A DNA stretch of 64,000 nucleotides from Psychromonas sp030397575. Its GTDB lineage: Bacteria; Pseudomonadota; Gammaproteobacteria; Enterobacterales; Psychromonadaceae. Below, in pieces: positions 26,170-35,864 of the stretch (position 1 is the first letter of the stretch; every line of letters begins with the position of its first letter). Below the pieces are notes generated by a model. That model saw only the letters and a program-made list of their open reading frames with translations. It was not told where the DNA came from and searched no databases. The stretch lies in NCBI RefSeq assembly GCF_046250175.1, contig NZ_CP176468.1. One strand, 5' to 3'. Made by a program: the position numbers and the translations under genes.

Positions 26170-26314
26170 ATTAATCCACAGCTTAACACCTGAAAAATAA
26201 ACTAAAAATATTAGCGATTTCAACGGTATTATCTTTTTACGGCTGTTTTGGTAACGAGTAAACAACACTGGTTAAAACACTTTGATTGGTAACGGAACTA
26301 TCTCTTAAATGGGT

Positions 26315-27241
26315 TTAAACTAACTCAATATATTCTCGGGATTTTTGCTCAGATTCAAACGTTATTACAGCCTTTTTAGGCTGTCGTATTCCAAGTGCAA
26401 TAATAACTAATAGCATCGCAGTTATATCAAGCCTAGTTAGGGGTTGATCGAGAAATACAGCACAAGAAAGCATTGCAACGATTAATTCAACTGCCCCTAA
26501 CACAGCAATAACTTCAGGCTTGGTTTTAACGGCCCCTATCACAAACAAGTATTGAGGTAAGGCTGCGGCAATAAATGCTAAACCTAATAAAGCCCACCAA
26601 GCATTTATCTCATGAGGGAGGATCACCTTAGGAGAGGTATACATCACCAGTGGAATGAGAACAATTAAGTGACCTAGCGTGCTCCAAGCTACTCGACTAA
26701 GCGCCATTAAATTCTGCTTAGGTTTAGCTAAGTATTGTATTTGAAAAGCAAAAACCATAGGAGCTAAAAAACAGCCCAATAATGCCCACTTTGACTCCAT
26801 AGATAGCTCCGAAGGTTCTATTACCAATGAAGCAGCTATTAATACTAAGGCTGCAGACAATAGAGCATTGACGCTTAACGATCGTTTGAAGATCAGAACA
26901 CCAATCAATAGGGAGAAAAATGGATAAGTGTAGTATATCAATATAGCGCTAGCTGCAGTTAAATTCTGCAAAGCATAGAAGTAAGCCAATACTCCTAAAG
27001 CATTAGCAAAACCAATAATAAGCATACGGCCAACTTCTGGCCATAATACTGAAGGTACTCGCAGATAGAATGACAAAACAACGCCAGGTAATATAAAACG
27101 ACAAAGAGTAACAACTTCTACTGACATACCTTGAGTAAATAGAATTTGGGCAAAAAGTGGATTAAAACCAAACCCTATAGCCGCGAGTAAAACCATCACT
27201 GCTCCGCTCATTTGTAATTTAACTCCCCTTGCTTGTCTCAT
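26315..27241 (-). CDS. EamA/DMT family exporter
   Basis: A 308-residue ten-helix drug/metabolite transporter with two EamA repeats (FGFNPLFAQILF... and the second after ~150). Members export amino acids, nucleosides or metabolites; the substrate is unknown. It is divergent from a LysR gene 158 bp away, the usual arrangement for a transporter controlled by its neighbouring LysR regulator. Confidence 0.87.
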   Translation of the reverse strand: MRQARGVKLQMSGAVMVLLAAIGFGFNPLFAQILFTQGMSVEVVTLCRFILPGVVLSFYLRVPSVLWPEVGRMLIIGFANALGVLAYFYALQNLTAASAILIYYTYPFFSLLIGVLIFKRSLSVNALLSAALVLIAASLVIEPSELSMESKWALLGCFLAPMVFAFQIQYLAKPKQNLMALSRVAWSTLGHLIVLIPLVMYTSPKVILPHEINAWWALLGLAFIAAALPQYLFVIGAVKTKPEVIAVLGAVELIVAMLSCAVFLDQPLTRLDITAMLLVIIALGIRQPKKAVITFESEQKSREYIELV

Positions 27242-27399
27242 CGTATTCCATTCTTTTTTAAGACTGTAAACAGACTATATTCGTTTATATGCGTATTTGA
27301 TGAGCTAGACAATACTCGAAACTACATTAATATATAAGTGAATTATAATGTTTATACATGCATTATATTCATGTATTAACTTAATAATTTGGCCTCTTT

Positions 27400-28296
27400 A
27401 TGAAACTAGAAATTAGACACTGGCAAATGCTTAAAGCACTCTCTGAATTAGGCAGTATCGCTCAAGCAGCAGATGCGCTCGGTATTAGTCAATCAGCCTT
27501 GAGCCATCGAATCGCTGAGGCAGAACGTCGTATTGATGGAAAATTATTTGAAAAAGAAGGACGGCGCTTAAAATTAACGCCAGCTGGTAGTTTAATCACA
27601 AAAGTTGCATTACAAACCTTACCAATCTTAGAACGTGCTGAAGCGGATTTTGAGCAAAATGCACACCTAGAAAAACAAATAGTTCGTTTAGGCGTTGCCT
27701 CTTACTCCAGTTATTACTGGATACCTGATTTTATTAAATTTGTTAATCAGAAAGCAGGTCACCTCAAGTTAAGATTAGTCGCGTCTGCTACACAAAATCC
27801 GATTTCAAGCTTACAGCATAGCTCTGTCGATATTGTAATTGCACCTGGTTACTTGGCCACGCCCGGTATTTTTAACACACCTCTTTTTATGGATGAACTT
27901 GTCTTAGTGACTCCCTATGCTCATTCTCTTAGCCACCAAGCTTTTATTAATCCCGAAGACCTCAGAGATATTCAATACTACACCTATAGCCAAACGGTCT
28001 TACCAGGCTTTGAATATGAACGCTTTATTCGACCGTCAGGTGTTATCCCACACCAAGTCGAAGTGGTTGAAATGACAGATGCAATCATCGAGCTAATTAG
28101 TGCTGGTTTAGGGGTAAGTATACTCTCTAAGTGGGCTGTTAATGCAGCAATTGAATCGCAACGAATTAGTAGTGTTCAGCTTGGACAAAAAGGGCTTGAT
28201 CTAGCATGGTCTGCGCTCACCCGAGAGAGTGAAAAGAAAAACAGCGCTAGCGAACAACTCGTTAAATTATTGGTAGATTGGCATAAAACCTCTTAA
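27400..28296 (+). CDS. LysR-family transcriptional regulator (MetR-like)
   Basis: 298 residues with an N-terminal winged HTH (GSIAQAADALGISQSALSHRI) and a periplasmic-binding-like effector domain. The start MKLEIRHWQMLKAL resembles MetR-type regulators, though that assignment is uncertain. It is divergent from the EamA exporter and probably controls it. Downstream a perfect hairpin separates it from the convergent TRAP permease gene. Confidence 0.88.
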   Translation: MKLEIRHWQMLKALSELGSIAQAADALGISQSALSHRIAEAERRIDGKLFEKEGRRLKLTPAGSLITKVALQTLPILERAEADFEQNAHLEKQIVRLGVASYSSYYWIPDFIKFVNQKAGHLKLRLVASATQNPISSLQHSSVDIVIAPGYLATPGIFNTPLFMDELVLVTPYAHSLSHQAFINPEDLRDIQYYTYSQTVLPGFEYERFIRPSGVIPHQVEVVEMTDAIIELISAGLGVSILSKWAVNAAIESQRISSVQLGQKGLDLAWSALTRESEKKNSASEQLVKLLVDWHKTS

Positions 28297-28345
28297 GTAA
28301 TCTATAACACTAATGAGTATGACTTTTACCCTTTTTAGAAAATGA

Positions 28346-28374
28346 ATAACCTGACCATTGGCAGGTCAGGTTAT
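28346..28374. terminator. Bidirectional terminator hairpin
   Basis: Perfect 11-bp arms (28346-28356, 28364-28374), 7-nt loop, between the convergent LysR and TRAP permease genes. The minus-strand side is followed by an ATTTTC run. Confidence 0.75.
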
Positions 28375-28382
28375 CTATTAAG

Positions 28383-30986
28383 TTAACTGTGTATTAATGA
28401 CCATTTACGGCGGCGCTGAATAATCATTACCAAAGCAAGTAATGCAAACGTAGGAATATAAATAAGTTGTTTAATAGGTTGAACTTGCGGCGTCTCTACT
28501 AAGGTAATCACTTGATCAAAGGTTAAACCAGCTTGTTCCGCTGGGCTATCATAACCAACATAATCGACAATTATTTTTCCATCCTTATTGATTAGCTCAA
28601 TGCCAACTTCAGCTAAACGCTCTGAAATATCAGCTCCTTGACCTAAGGTCATAGTGACAAGAAATGTTCGTTCATTACCAACACCATCAACTCCATCAAC
28701 CCAAAAACGCACTGCAGCACCAGATTCAATAGTAGACTTTGGCTGCACTAATTCAGTGGCTGCTAATTGGTGGTAAGGTGCAACAATCATATCCATCCAA
28801 AAACCTGGACGAAATAATGAAAATGCAATCAATAACAACAATAAAGATTCGTACCAGCGGCTCTTAGTAAGGAAAAATCCTTGAGTTGCAGCAGTAAAAA
28901 TAAGGATAGCTATAGTTGCTGCAATAAAAACAAACACACCTTCTAGCCAAGTAACATCTATTAATAATAAGTCAGTATTAAAAATAAATAGAAAAGGTAA
29001 TGCAGCAGTACGTAAACTGTAATTAAAAGCGACAAAACCAGTCTTAATAGGATTACCTCTTGAAACAGCAGCAGCTGCAAAAGATGCCAATCCAACAGGT
29101 GGCGTCACATCAGCCATAATACCGAAATAAAAGACAAACAAATGAACCGCTATGAGTGGAACGATCAAACCAGATTCTTGACCTAATAAAACCACCACTG
29201 GTGCTAATAATGACGAAACCACAATATAGTTAGCCGTTGTTGGTAAGCCCATCCCTAAAATTAAGCTTAAAACAGCAGTCAAAATGAGCATTAATAACAA
29301 GTTACCCATTGACAATATTTCAACGAGATCTGCTAATACTGAACCAACCCCAGTCTGCGAAACCGCTCCCACGATAATCCCTGCAGTTGCCGTCGCAATA
29401 CCAATCCCTATCATATTACGCGCACCAACAATAAGGCCATCTACCAGCTCTGCTCCACCTCTACGTAATTGAGAAGTAGTATCTTGTTGTTGGCGAAAGA
29501 AAGCCATAATAGGTCGTTGTGTGATCAAAATAAACAGCATTAGCATGGTAGCCCAAAATGCTGATAACCCAGGAGATAATCGCTCAACCATCAAACACCA
29601 AACCAGTACTACAACGGGTAGTAGGAAATGTAATCCAGATTTAACCGTTGGTGCAACTTCAGGCAATTCCAGCATCTGCGTATCAGGATTATCCATGACT
29701 AAATCTGGAACTGAAGAAGCAATGCGTAGTAAATAAAGATAAGTAATACTCAACAAAACGGCAATAATTATTCCAGCATAATCACCAAAAGCCGGTTTTA
29801 TCCAACCGATACCGAAGTAAACAGCGGCAGCAATAACAGCGGTTACCATAAATCCAGTCAATACGCCCATTACACGCAGATGCCAAGGTTTAACTGCACT
29901 ACGACGTGGTAACCCCTGCATATCTAATTTAAGCGCTTCCAAATGTACAATGTAAACTAATGCAATATAAGATATTAATGCTGGTAAAAAGGCATGCGTA
30001 ATCACTTCAACATAACTGATACCAACATACTCAACCATCAAAAATGCAGCAGCTCCCATCACTGGTGGCATAATTTGGCCATTGACGGACGAAGCAACTT
30101 CAACCGCGCCCGCTTTTTCAGAAGAAAAGCCAACACGTTTCATCATTGGAATCGTAAATGTTCCTGTTGTTACTACATTGGCAATAGAAGATCCGGAAAT
30201 TAATCCTGTGAGACCAGAAGCAACAACAGCCGCTTTTGCAGGACCTCCGCGCATATGACCTAATAGAGAAAAGGCAACTTGGATAAAATAATTACCCGCG
30301 CCTGCTTTATCTAATAAAGCACCAAATAAAACAAATAAGAAAACAAAATTAGACGATACCCCAACAGCAATACCAAAAACACCTTCAGTAGTTAGCCACT
30401 GGTGGTTAACAAGCTCTTTTAATGTTACGCCTTTGTGAGCAATAATTTCAGGCATGTAAGGACCAGCTACGGAATAAGTTAAAAAGATAATAGCTACAAT
30501 CATCAACGGTGGTCCAAGTGTCCGTCGAGTTGCTTCAAGCAAAAGTACAATACCAATAACAGACACAACTAAGTCTTGTGTATTAGGTAAGCCAGGTCGT
30601 GTTACAAGTTGGTCGTAAAATGTGAATAGATAAGAAGCACAAAAAGCAGCAATAAGACTAAATACCATATCACTTAAAGGTACTCGATATTGCGAGGATT
30701 TAGAGGTGGCAGGAAATGCAGTAAAGGCTAAAAAAATCGCAAACCCTAAATGGATTGCACGTACTTCAGTATCATTAAAAATACCAAAGCTACCAATAAT
30801 TGGCCAATCATAAAAAGGGAGGGGGGATGCTATCCATAATTGAAACAATGACCATATTAGTGCTGTCCCAAGTAATACCGCTCCTTGCCACCCCTTTGGA
30901 ATACGTGCACCAGTATCATTTGCAGCGACCATATCTTGAAGTGCTTTATCATCCATTTCTGTCGGCTGTTTAGGTGGACTAATCAT
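28383..30986 (-). CDS. TAXI-type TRAP transporter fused permease
   Basis: A large DctQ-DctM fusion permease (867 aa) with many membrane helices, the TRAP 4TM/12TM core (GLTGLISGSSIANVVTTGTF, LGMGLPTTANYIV) and a C-terminal DUF3394-type soluble segment (~770-845, DSPAEQAGLTFDQV, PDZ-like). It moves a small carboxylate or amino acid using an ion gradient. I choose the ATG at 30986, which has CAGGAG at ideal spacing, over the in-frame ATG at 31031. It is preceded by the TAXI binding-protein gene, with a hairpin between them. Confidence 0.92.
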   Translation of the reverse strand: MISPPKQPTEMDDKALQDMVAANDTGARIPKGWQGAVLLGTALIWSLFQLWIASPLPFYDWPIIGSFGIFNDTEVRAIHLGFAIFLAFTAFPATSKSSQYRVPLSDMVFSLIAAFCASYLFTFYDQLVTRPGLPNTQDLVVSVIGIVLLLEATRRTLGPPLMIVAIIFLTYSVAGPYMPEIIAHKGVTLKELVNHQWLTTEGVFGIAVGVSSNFVFLFVLFGALLDKAGAGNYFIQVAFSLLGHMRGGPAKAAVVASGLTGLISGSSIANVVTTGTFTIPMMKRVGFSSEKAGAVEVASSVNGQIMPPVMGAAAFLMVEYVGISYVEVITHAFLPALISYIALVYIVHLEALKLDMQGLPRRSAVKPWHLRVMGVLTGFMVTAVIAAAVYFGIGWIKPAFGDYAGIIIAVLLSITYLYLLRIASSVPDLVMDNPDTQMLELPEVAPTVKSGLHFLLPVVVLVWCLMVERLSPGLSAFWATMLMLFILITQRPIMAFFRQQQDTTSQLRRGGAELVDGLIVGARNMIGIGIATATAGIIVGAVSQTGVGSVLADLVEILSMGNLLLMLILTAVLSLILGMGLPTTANYIVVSSLLAPVVVLLGQESGLIVPLIAVHLFVFYFGIMADVTPPVGLASFAAAAVSRGNPIKTGFVAFNYSLRTAALPFLFIFNTDLLLIDVTWLEGVFVFIAATIAILIFTAATQGFFLTKSRWYESLLLLLIAFSLFRPGFWMDMIVAPYHQLAATELVQPKSTIESGAAVRFWVDGVDGVGNERTFLVTMTLGQGADISERLAEVGIELINKDGKIIVDYVGYDSPAEQAGLTFDQVITLVETPQVQPIKQLIYIPTFALLALVMIIQRRRKWSLIHS

Positions 30987-31013
30987 ATAAGCTCCTGAAA
31001 AGTTAAAATAAAA

Positions 31014-31036
31014 AAGAGATGCAAAAAGCACCTCTT
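31014..31036 (-). terminator. Intra-operon stem-loop between TAXI binding protein and permease
   Basis: Nine-base arms (31014-31022, 31028-31036) with one mismatch, followed on the minus strand by a T-rich run. It is placed just after the binding-protein stop and so probably attenuates permease expression, like the hairpin at 10180-10210. Confidence 0.55.
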
Positions 31037-31051
31037 AATGAAATAGTTAGA

Positions 31052-32041
31052 CTACATCCAACCACGTTCTTTATAATAACGAACAGCACCAGCATGTAAT
31101 GGAGCAGATAAACCGTCAGTGATCATTGTTTTTGGATCTAGGTTTGCAAAGGCGGGGTGTAAGCGCTTAAAGTTTTTGAAGTTATCAAATACAGCTTTCA
31201 CCATTTGATAAACAACTTCGTCATCAACTTTTGCAGAGGTCACCATAGTGGCTGCATTACCAAAGGTTTTTACATCAGTATCATTACCGTTATAAAGGCC
31301 CCCTTTAATAATCGCTGGTGCGTAAAAATCATTATCGGCAATAAGCTTGTCTATAGCAGGGCCCGTTACAGGTATTATTTTCGTATCACAAGAAGTCGTT
31401 GCTTCTTTAATAACCCCAGAAGGATGCCCGACATTCACTAAGATCACATCAAGTTTATTGTCACATAAAGCTTGCGATTGCTCTGATACTTTTAACTCAG
31501 CAGCCAGTTTGAACGTGTCTTGCGTCCAACCTTTCTCTGCCATAATAATTTCCATTGTACCGCGAGTACCAGATCCTGGATTACTAAGGTTGACACGTTT
31601 TCCAACGAGATCATCAAAAGTTTCTACACCTGAATCTGCGCGAGCAACAACAGTGAATGGTTCACTATAAAGCCCAAATAGAGCACGTAAATCTTCAAAT
31701 TTTCCTTGCTCAATAAAGGAAGTATGCTTAGTGCCCGATAAAGCATATGACTGCCAATCTGATTGTGCGACACCGAAATCTAACTGACCTTGACGAACAG
31801 CATTAATATTAGCAACAGAACCACCTGTTGACGGTGCAGTACACTTAATACCATGATCATCTGTCCCTTTATTAACTAGACGACATATAGACTGACCAGC
31901 AACATAATAAACACCTGTTTGTCCTCCCGTGCCTATTTTTACATATGTTTGCTCAGCACTGACAACCGCAGTACTAAATGAAGCCGCTAAACCAATAACA
32001 GATGGTATAAATAGTTTTGCAAGTTTACTTTTTCTAGACAT
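31052..32041 (-). CDS. TAXI family TRAP periplasmic solute-binding protein
   Basis: A 329-residue protein with a signal peptide (~1-29, ending VVSA) and a TAXI (TRAP-associated extracytoplasmic immunogenic) fold starting VKIGTGGQTGVYY. It delivers the substrate to the fused permease encoded next. TAXI systems often carry dicarboxylates or amino acids such as glutamate; the ligand here is unknown. The adjacent aminotransferase gene suggests an amino-acid-like substrate (inference). Confidence 0.93.
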   Translation of the reverse strand: MSRKSKLAKLFIPSVIGLAASFSTAVVSAEQTYVKIGTGGQTGVYYVAGQSICRLVNKGTDDHGIKCTAPSTGGSVANINAVRQGQLDFGVAQSDWQSYALSGTKHTSFIEQGKFEDLRALFGLYSEPFTVVARADSGVETFDDLVGKRVNLSNPGSGTRGTMEIIMAEKGWTQDTFKLAAELKVSEQSQALCDNKLDVILVNVGHPSGVIKEATTSCDTKIIPVTGPAIDKLIADNDFYAPAIIKGGLYNGNDTDVKTFGNAATMVTSAKVDDEVVYQMVKAVFDNFKNFKRLHPAFANLDPKTMITDGLSAPLHAGAVRYYKERGWM

Positions 32042-32206
32042 AACATTTTATCCTTAAAATAGATGTTCAAAATTAATGCATTTTTCTTGTTAAAATTTCT
32101 AGAATTTTCTCTAGAATAAATCCCAAACCTCTTTGGTATTATCAGTTAACTATTTACAACGAATAACTTAGAACCAAGAGGTTATAGAATATTGCCTAAA
32201 CAAATA

Positions 32207-33490
32207 TCAGCTATTGCTGATCGCTTTGGTAGCTGTTAAAAACTCTTCTATATCTTGCAGGTTGTGACAGTGGATTGGTGATACGCGGATAGCACCTTTT
32301 AAATCAAATGATTCCAGCATTCTTGATGAGTAAGGGCTTGATAAAAGACGTTCAAAAGCAATAATGCCTAATTCTTCATACATATCTACTGCCTTTTTAT
32401 ACTCGATATTGTCAAAACCAATTGCCATAATGAAGTCTTTCTTGGTTAAGTCTTTGTAGTCTAAATAGACATGAGCACCTGCTATATGTCTAAGGCCTTC
32501 TGTATTTTCTGTCCCTTCTAACATTGCATTCATAAGGGCTCTTTCATGCAGTTTTATTCGTTCCATCCCTTCAACAAAAAGTGCCCTTCTATTATTTGAA
32601 GTATTAAACTTCTCACCTATCCAGCAAACATAATTAACCACCTCGGTGAGTGCAGCAAAATGTGCAGGTGCAGGACTACCAAGCTGCCAACAACCTTGTG
32701 GCTTAGCAATCAACTTATTGTGAGGAATTTTCGAGAGTCTTTCTGACACATAGCCCACGCCAAAACCGCGCGGACCAAAAAATTTATATGGAGCAAAATT
32801 AATGCCATCAACAGGTACTTTAGTAACATCAATAACGCCATGTGGAGCATGTTGAACGGCATCAGCAACGATATAGAGATCCGGCTTGATTTTTCTCGCC
32901 TGTTCAACAATTTTTTGTTCATCTAACAAGGCACCAGAAACATTTGATGCATACATAAATGTTAATAAACAAGTATCTTCGTCAATCAGCCTTGTTATTT
33001 CTTCAACATCAACACCACCAGTTAAAGGGTTGGTTTTAGCAACTCTGAGTTCCTTCCCATTTTGTTCAGCAAAAAAGACCATCGCATCATAAGCAGAAGG
33101 ATGTTCCAACATAGTAGTTACCACGTTACCACCAGGAATGTTCTCCATCACTAGTCTAACCATATCGAACATAACCATTGACGCTGTGTACGACGTTACA
33201 ATACTACCGGTGTCAAAATTGAGCATAGTTTTAATTGATCTATAACCTTCCTTTTGTATATCCATCAGCCATGTCGCAGTTTTATTACCATGTTCAGGAC
33301 AGTCCGGTAACTCATCTAATTGTTTAAATTTATTACTTGCGGATTTAAGTCGAAAAGCACCACCAGAATTATCGAAAAATATTCTTTTTTTATTTTGTAT
33401 TGGATCGATATCTACATGATAAAATTTTTCTTTAATTTCTTTTAAAAGTGAGTCACTAAAAAACTCACCTTGCTCTATATTGCTTTTCAT
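32207..33490 (-). CDS. Class V aminotransferase / cysteine desulfurase-like PLP enzyme
   Basis: 427 residues, PLP fold type I, class V. The cofactor-binding Asp210 and Gln213 (DAVQH) and Schiff-base Lys236 (FAPYKFFGPRG) are clear. There is no catalytic-loop cysteine like that of NifS/IscS, so it may be an aminotransferase, lyase or epimerase-type member rather than a desulfurase. It has a good ribosome binding site (GAAGGA). It is encoded 165 bp upstream of the TAXI transporter on the same strand and divergent from a LysR gene, so transport and use of one compound is likely. Confidence 0.85.
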   Translation of the reverse strand: MKSNIEQGEFFSDSLLKEIKEKFYHVDIDPIQNKKRIFFDNSGGAFRLKSASNKFKQLDELPDCPEHGNKTATWLMDIQKEGYRSIKTMLNFDTGSIVTSYTASMVMFDMVRLVMENIPGGNVVTTMLEHPSAYDAMVFFAEQNGKELRVAKTNPLTGGVDVEEITRLIDEDTCLLTFMYASNVSGALLDEQKIVEQARKIKPDLYIVADAVQHAPHGVIDVTKVPVDGINFAPYKFFGPRGFGVGYVSERLSKIPHNKLIAKPQGCWQLGSPAPAHFAALTEVVNYVCWIGEKFNTSNNRRALFVEGMERIKLHERALMNAMLEGTENTEGLRHIAGAHVYLDYKDLTKKDFIMAIGFDNIEYKKAVDMYEELGIIAFERLLSSPYSSRMLESFDLKGAIRVSPIHCHNLQDIEEFLTATKAISNS

Positions 33491-33669
33491 TATGATTTTC
33501 CTTCACGCTTTTAAAACGCTAATTAAGCCGATATTTTCCCTGCTAGTAGCCTATTAGATAGACAATTTTTGTACGCATTTAAATCTATCAACTTTTTAAA
33601 TATTAAAATAATGAATTAAATTGCATTTATATATTCATATTATTAATATTTAACTATTTGAGATAAATA

Positions 33670-34569
33670 ATGAATATTGAGCAGATTGAAACTTTTTTGA
33701 TGATTACTGAAACAAAAAATCTATCTATAGCAGCTAAGAGCCTTTTTATTTCACAGTCGGCTGTCAGCCACCGAATTCGTTCTTTAGAGGAAGCTTTGGG
33801 GTGTGAATTATTGATTAGATCACGAGGAGAAAAGTTTGTCAGCCTAACCTTAAAAGGGGAGGAATTTATTGAAATCGCCACTCGCTGGAAAATCCTAAGT
33901 AACGAAACTAAGCTTTGGACACTTCAAGAATCTAAGATGAATTTAAAATTAGCAAGTATTGATAGCTTAAATACGTGCGTTTTTTCAAGTCTTTATAAAG
34001 ATATTATCGATAGTAATAATGCTATTTCTCTTAATGTCAGCTCACATTGGAGCAAAACAATTTACGATTTAATTGAAAGTAATGAGATTGACATCGGATT
34101 CACACTCAATTCATTAAAATACCCGAATGCCATTGCCACTCCTCTATTTAAGTCTAGAGGTGTGGTTATTTCATCAATATCTTCAAAATATCCGGAAGAA
34201 GTGCATCCTCATGATTTAAAAACCTCGGATGAAATACTCTTTTCTTACATACCTGAATATGAAATATGGCATAACTTTTGGTGGGAACATGATCAAAGTG
34301 AGTATTCTAGTGTTGATACCGTATCGTTGCTGTTCACTATGTTTGATCTGAAGGAAAAGTGGGCAATAGTGCCGGTATGGATAGCTAGAAAGTTCGAAAA
34401 GATTCATCCTGTTAAAATCTCAGAGCTTTCTACTGAGCCGCCGGAGTATGCTTGTTATCATGTATTTAACAGAAACCCTAAACCTAGCAAAATAAAAACT
34501 ATTAAGCAGTTTTCAAAGGCTCTTGAAAGTTATATGAAAACAGAGCAATTCCTTAATAGTATTAAATAA
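33670..34569 (+). CDS. LysR-family transcriptional regulator
   Basis: 299 residues: N-terminal HTH (NLSIAAKSLFISQSAVSHRI) and an effector-binding domain of typical length. It is divergent from the aminotransferase-TAXI cluster across a 179-bp gap and probably activates it in response to the transported compound. The stop codon lies inside a possible terminator stem. Confidence 0.87.
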   Translation: MNIEQIETFLMITETKNLSIAAKSLFISQSAVSHRIRSLEEALGCELLIRSRGEKFVSLTLKGEEFIEIATRWKILSNETKLWTLQESKMNLKLASIDSLNTCVFSSLYKDIIDSNNAISLNVSSHWSKTIYDLIESNEIDIGFTLNSLKYPNAIATPLFKSRGVVISSISSKYPEEVHPHDLKTSDEILFSYIPEYEIWHNFWWEHDQSEYSSVDTVSLLFTMFDLKEKWAIVPVWIARKFEKIHPVKISELSTEPPEYACYHVFNRNPKPSKIKTIKQFSKALESYMKTEQFLNSIK

Positions 34570-34608
34570 TCCCCTTAAAATGATAAATAAATAGTTTATG
34601 GGGATTAT
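34566..34608 (+). terminator. Possible terminator at the LysR stop codon
   Basis: Nine-base perfect arms (34566-34574, 34600-34608) enclose a 25-nt loop with extra TAAA/TTTA pairing. No strong T-run follows, so this is a weak call. Confidence 0.4.
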
Positions 34609-34725
34609 CCAGTTATTACAGGAAAACAGAAAAATTAATAAAGCTAACCTGCATCTATTACAAAAATCCGTCTCGAGATGATCGATAATACGTTACTTAC
34701 AATTGTATTCTTAAAGAAAAACGAG

Positions 34726-35091
34726 CTACTTATCCTCTGGATGTTGTTGTAAGTAGGCTTTTTTAGCTAAATGTTGGTTCTGAGTAGTATCAGTCATTTT
34801 TACTTTGTAATGTAAGCCTGCTTTCCCTAGCATATGTGCAGCAACGGGAGCTGTGATCAATAAAAACATACTGATCAATACTTCTTTTAAGCTTACGTGG
34901 CCAAGTTGCACGCTGAAAAATATCATCGATGCCACTAATATACAGGCAACCCCTAAGGTACTGGCTTTCGTAGGAGCGTGTAAGCGAGTAAAATAATCAG
35001 GGAGTTTTGCTAAGCCAATAGAGCCGATTAGCATTACCATACTACCGAACACTAATAAAACACTCACCACTACTTCTAACAATACAGTCAT
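34726..35091 (-). CDS. mrpG: Mrp Na+/H+ antiporter subunit G
   Basis: A 121-residue MnhG/PhaG-family membrane protein with three predicted helices and the conserved LPDYFTRLHAPTKASTLG segment. It is the last gene of the mrp operon. It is needed for assembly and activity of the multi-subunit monovalent cation/proton antiporter in the inner membrane. The tail (~100-121) is polar and cytoplasmic. Confidence 0.92.
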   Translation of the reverse strand: MTVLLEVVVSVLLVFGSMVMLIGSIGLAKLPDYFTRLHAPTKASTLGVACILVASMIFFSVQLGHVSLKEVLISMFLLITAPVAAHMLGKAGLHYKVKMTDTTQNQHLAKKAYLQQHPEDK

Positions 35092-35100
35092 CTCTTTTCC

Positions 35101-35370
35101 TTATTCGATAATATCGCCACGTAGTAAGTACTTACAAAAAGCAGAAGTACTTACAAAACCAAGCAGCGCAATTAATAATGCACTTTCATAATAAATGGCA
35201 GAGCCTTGATGAAGCCCTAACAAGATGATCAGCGCAATACTATTAATGTACATGGTATCAACGGCGATGATTCTGTCTGGTGTAGTGGGGCCAATGATTA
35301 AACGCCACGCATTTAACGCTAAAGCGCAAGAAATTAATCCACAAGCAATCAGTATAGCGACACTTAACAT
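35101..35370 (-). CDS. mrpF: Mrp Na+/H+ antiporter subunit F
   Basis: An 89-residue MnhF/PhaF protein with three hydrophobic helices and the family segment GPTTPDRIIAVDTMYINS. It overlaps the mrpE end by 7 bp, consistent with coupled translation. It is a small core subunit of the antiporter complex. Confidence 0.92.
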   Translation of the reverse strand: MLSVAILIACGLISCALALNAWRLIIGPTTPDRIIAVDTMYINSIALIILLGLHQGSAIYYESALLIALLGFVSTSAFCKYLLRGDIIE

Positions 35371-35864
35371 CCGAAAATCTCCTTTAAAGGTGCTTCATAA
35401 CGATCTTTGATAAGCTTAATTAATGCCTGCTCATCTTCAAGGTGTAATACATGCACGTATAACCACTTCCTATCCTCAGATAACTCAACACTCACAGTTC
35501 CTGGTGTTAATGAAACACTACTTGTAAAAATAGTCAGTGGCACAGGTTCTTTAATATCTAAAGGGACAACAATGAAAGCTGGCTTTAAATGACGATTACT
35601 TTGTAATACGCGCTTCGCTACATCGTAATTAGAGACAGCAATATCAATCAGCAAGCGAAACGTATACGTCAACGCCTTAATAGGTTTTTTTGCTACTGCT
35701 GCTTCTTCACTCAGAGGAGCTACAATCCAAGGAATAACAATCGCAAACACAGCACCTAATACCATATGTCCACGACTAAAATCATGTAATATTTGCCACA
35801 CTAGCCATAGTAATATGCTGTGGTAAGGCGTAGGAAACCAAACAAATTTACGTACTTTGTCCAT
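35364..35864 (-). CDS. mrpE: Mrp Na+/H+ antiporter subunit E
   Basis: A 166-residue MnhE/PhaE protein: two or three N-terminal helices, then a soluble domain with the typical SSVSLTPGTVSVELSEDR stretch and a conserved HVLHLED ending region. It overlaps mrpD and mrpF. It supports assembly of the antiporter. Confidence 0.93.
   Translation of the reverse strand: MDKVRKFVWFPTPYHSILLWLVWQILHDFSRGHMVLGAVFAIVIPWIVAPLSEEAAVAKKPIKALTYTFRLLIDIAVSNYDVAKRVLQSNRHLKPAFIVVPLDIKEPVPLTIFTSSVSLTPGTVSVELSEDRKWLYVHVLHLEDEQALIKLIKDRYEAPLKEIFGC

Larger units (their letters stand above)
25907..26314. other. Intergenic region holding the Zur-operon promoter
   Basis: 408 bp between the DUF1826 gene and the EamA gene (both minus). 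It holds the candidate Zur box at 25972-25992 and a perfect 8-bp-arm hairpin (26150-26169). No ORF is convincing. Confidence 0.5.
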
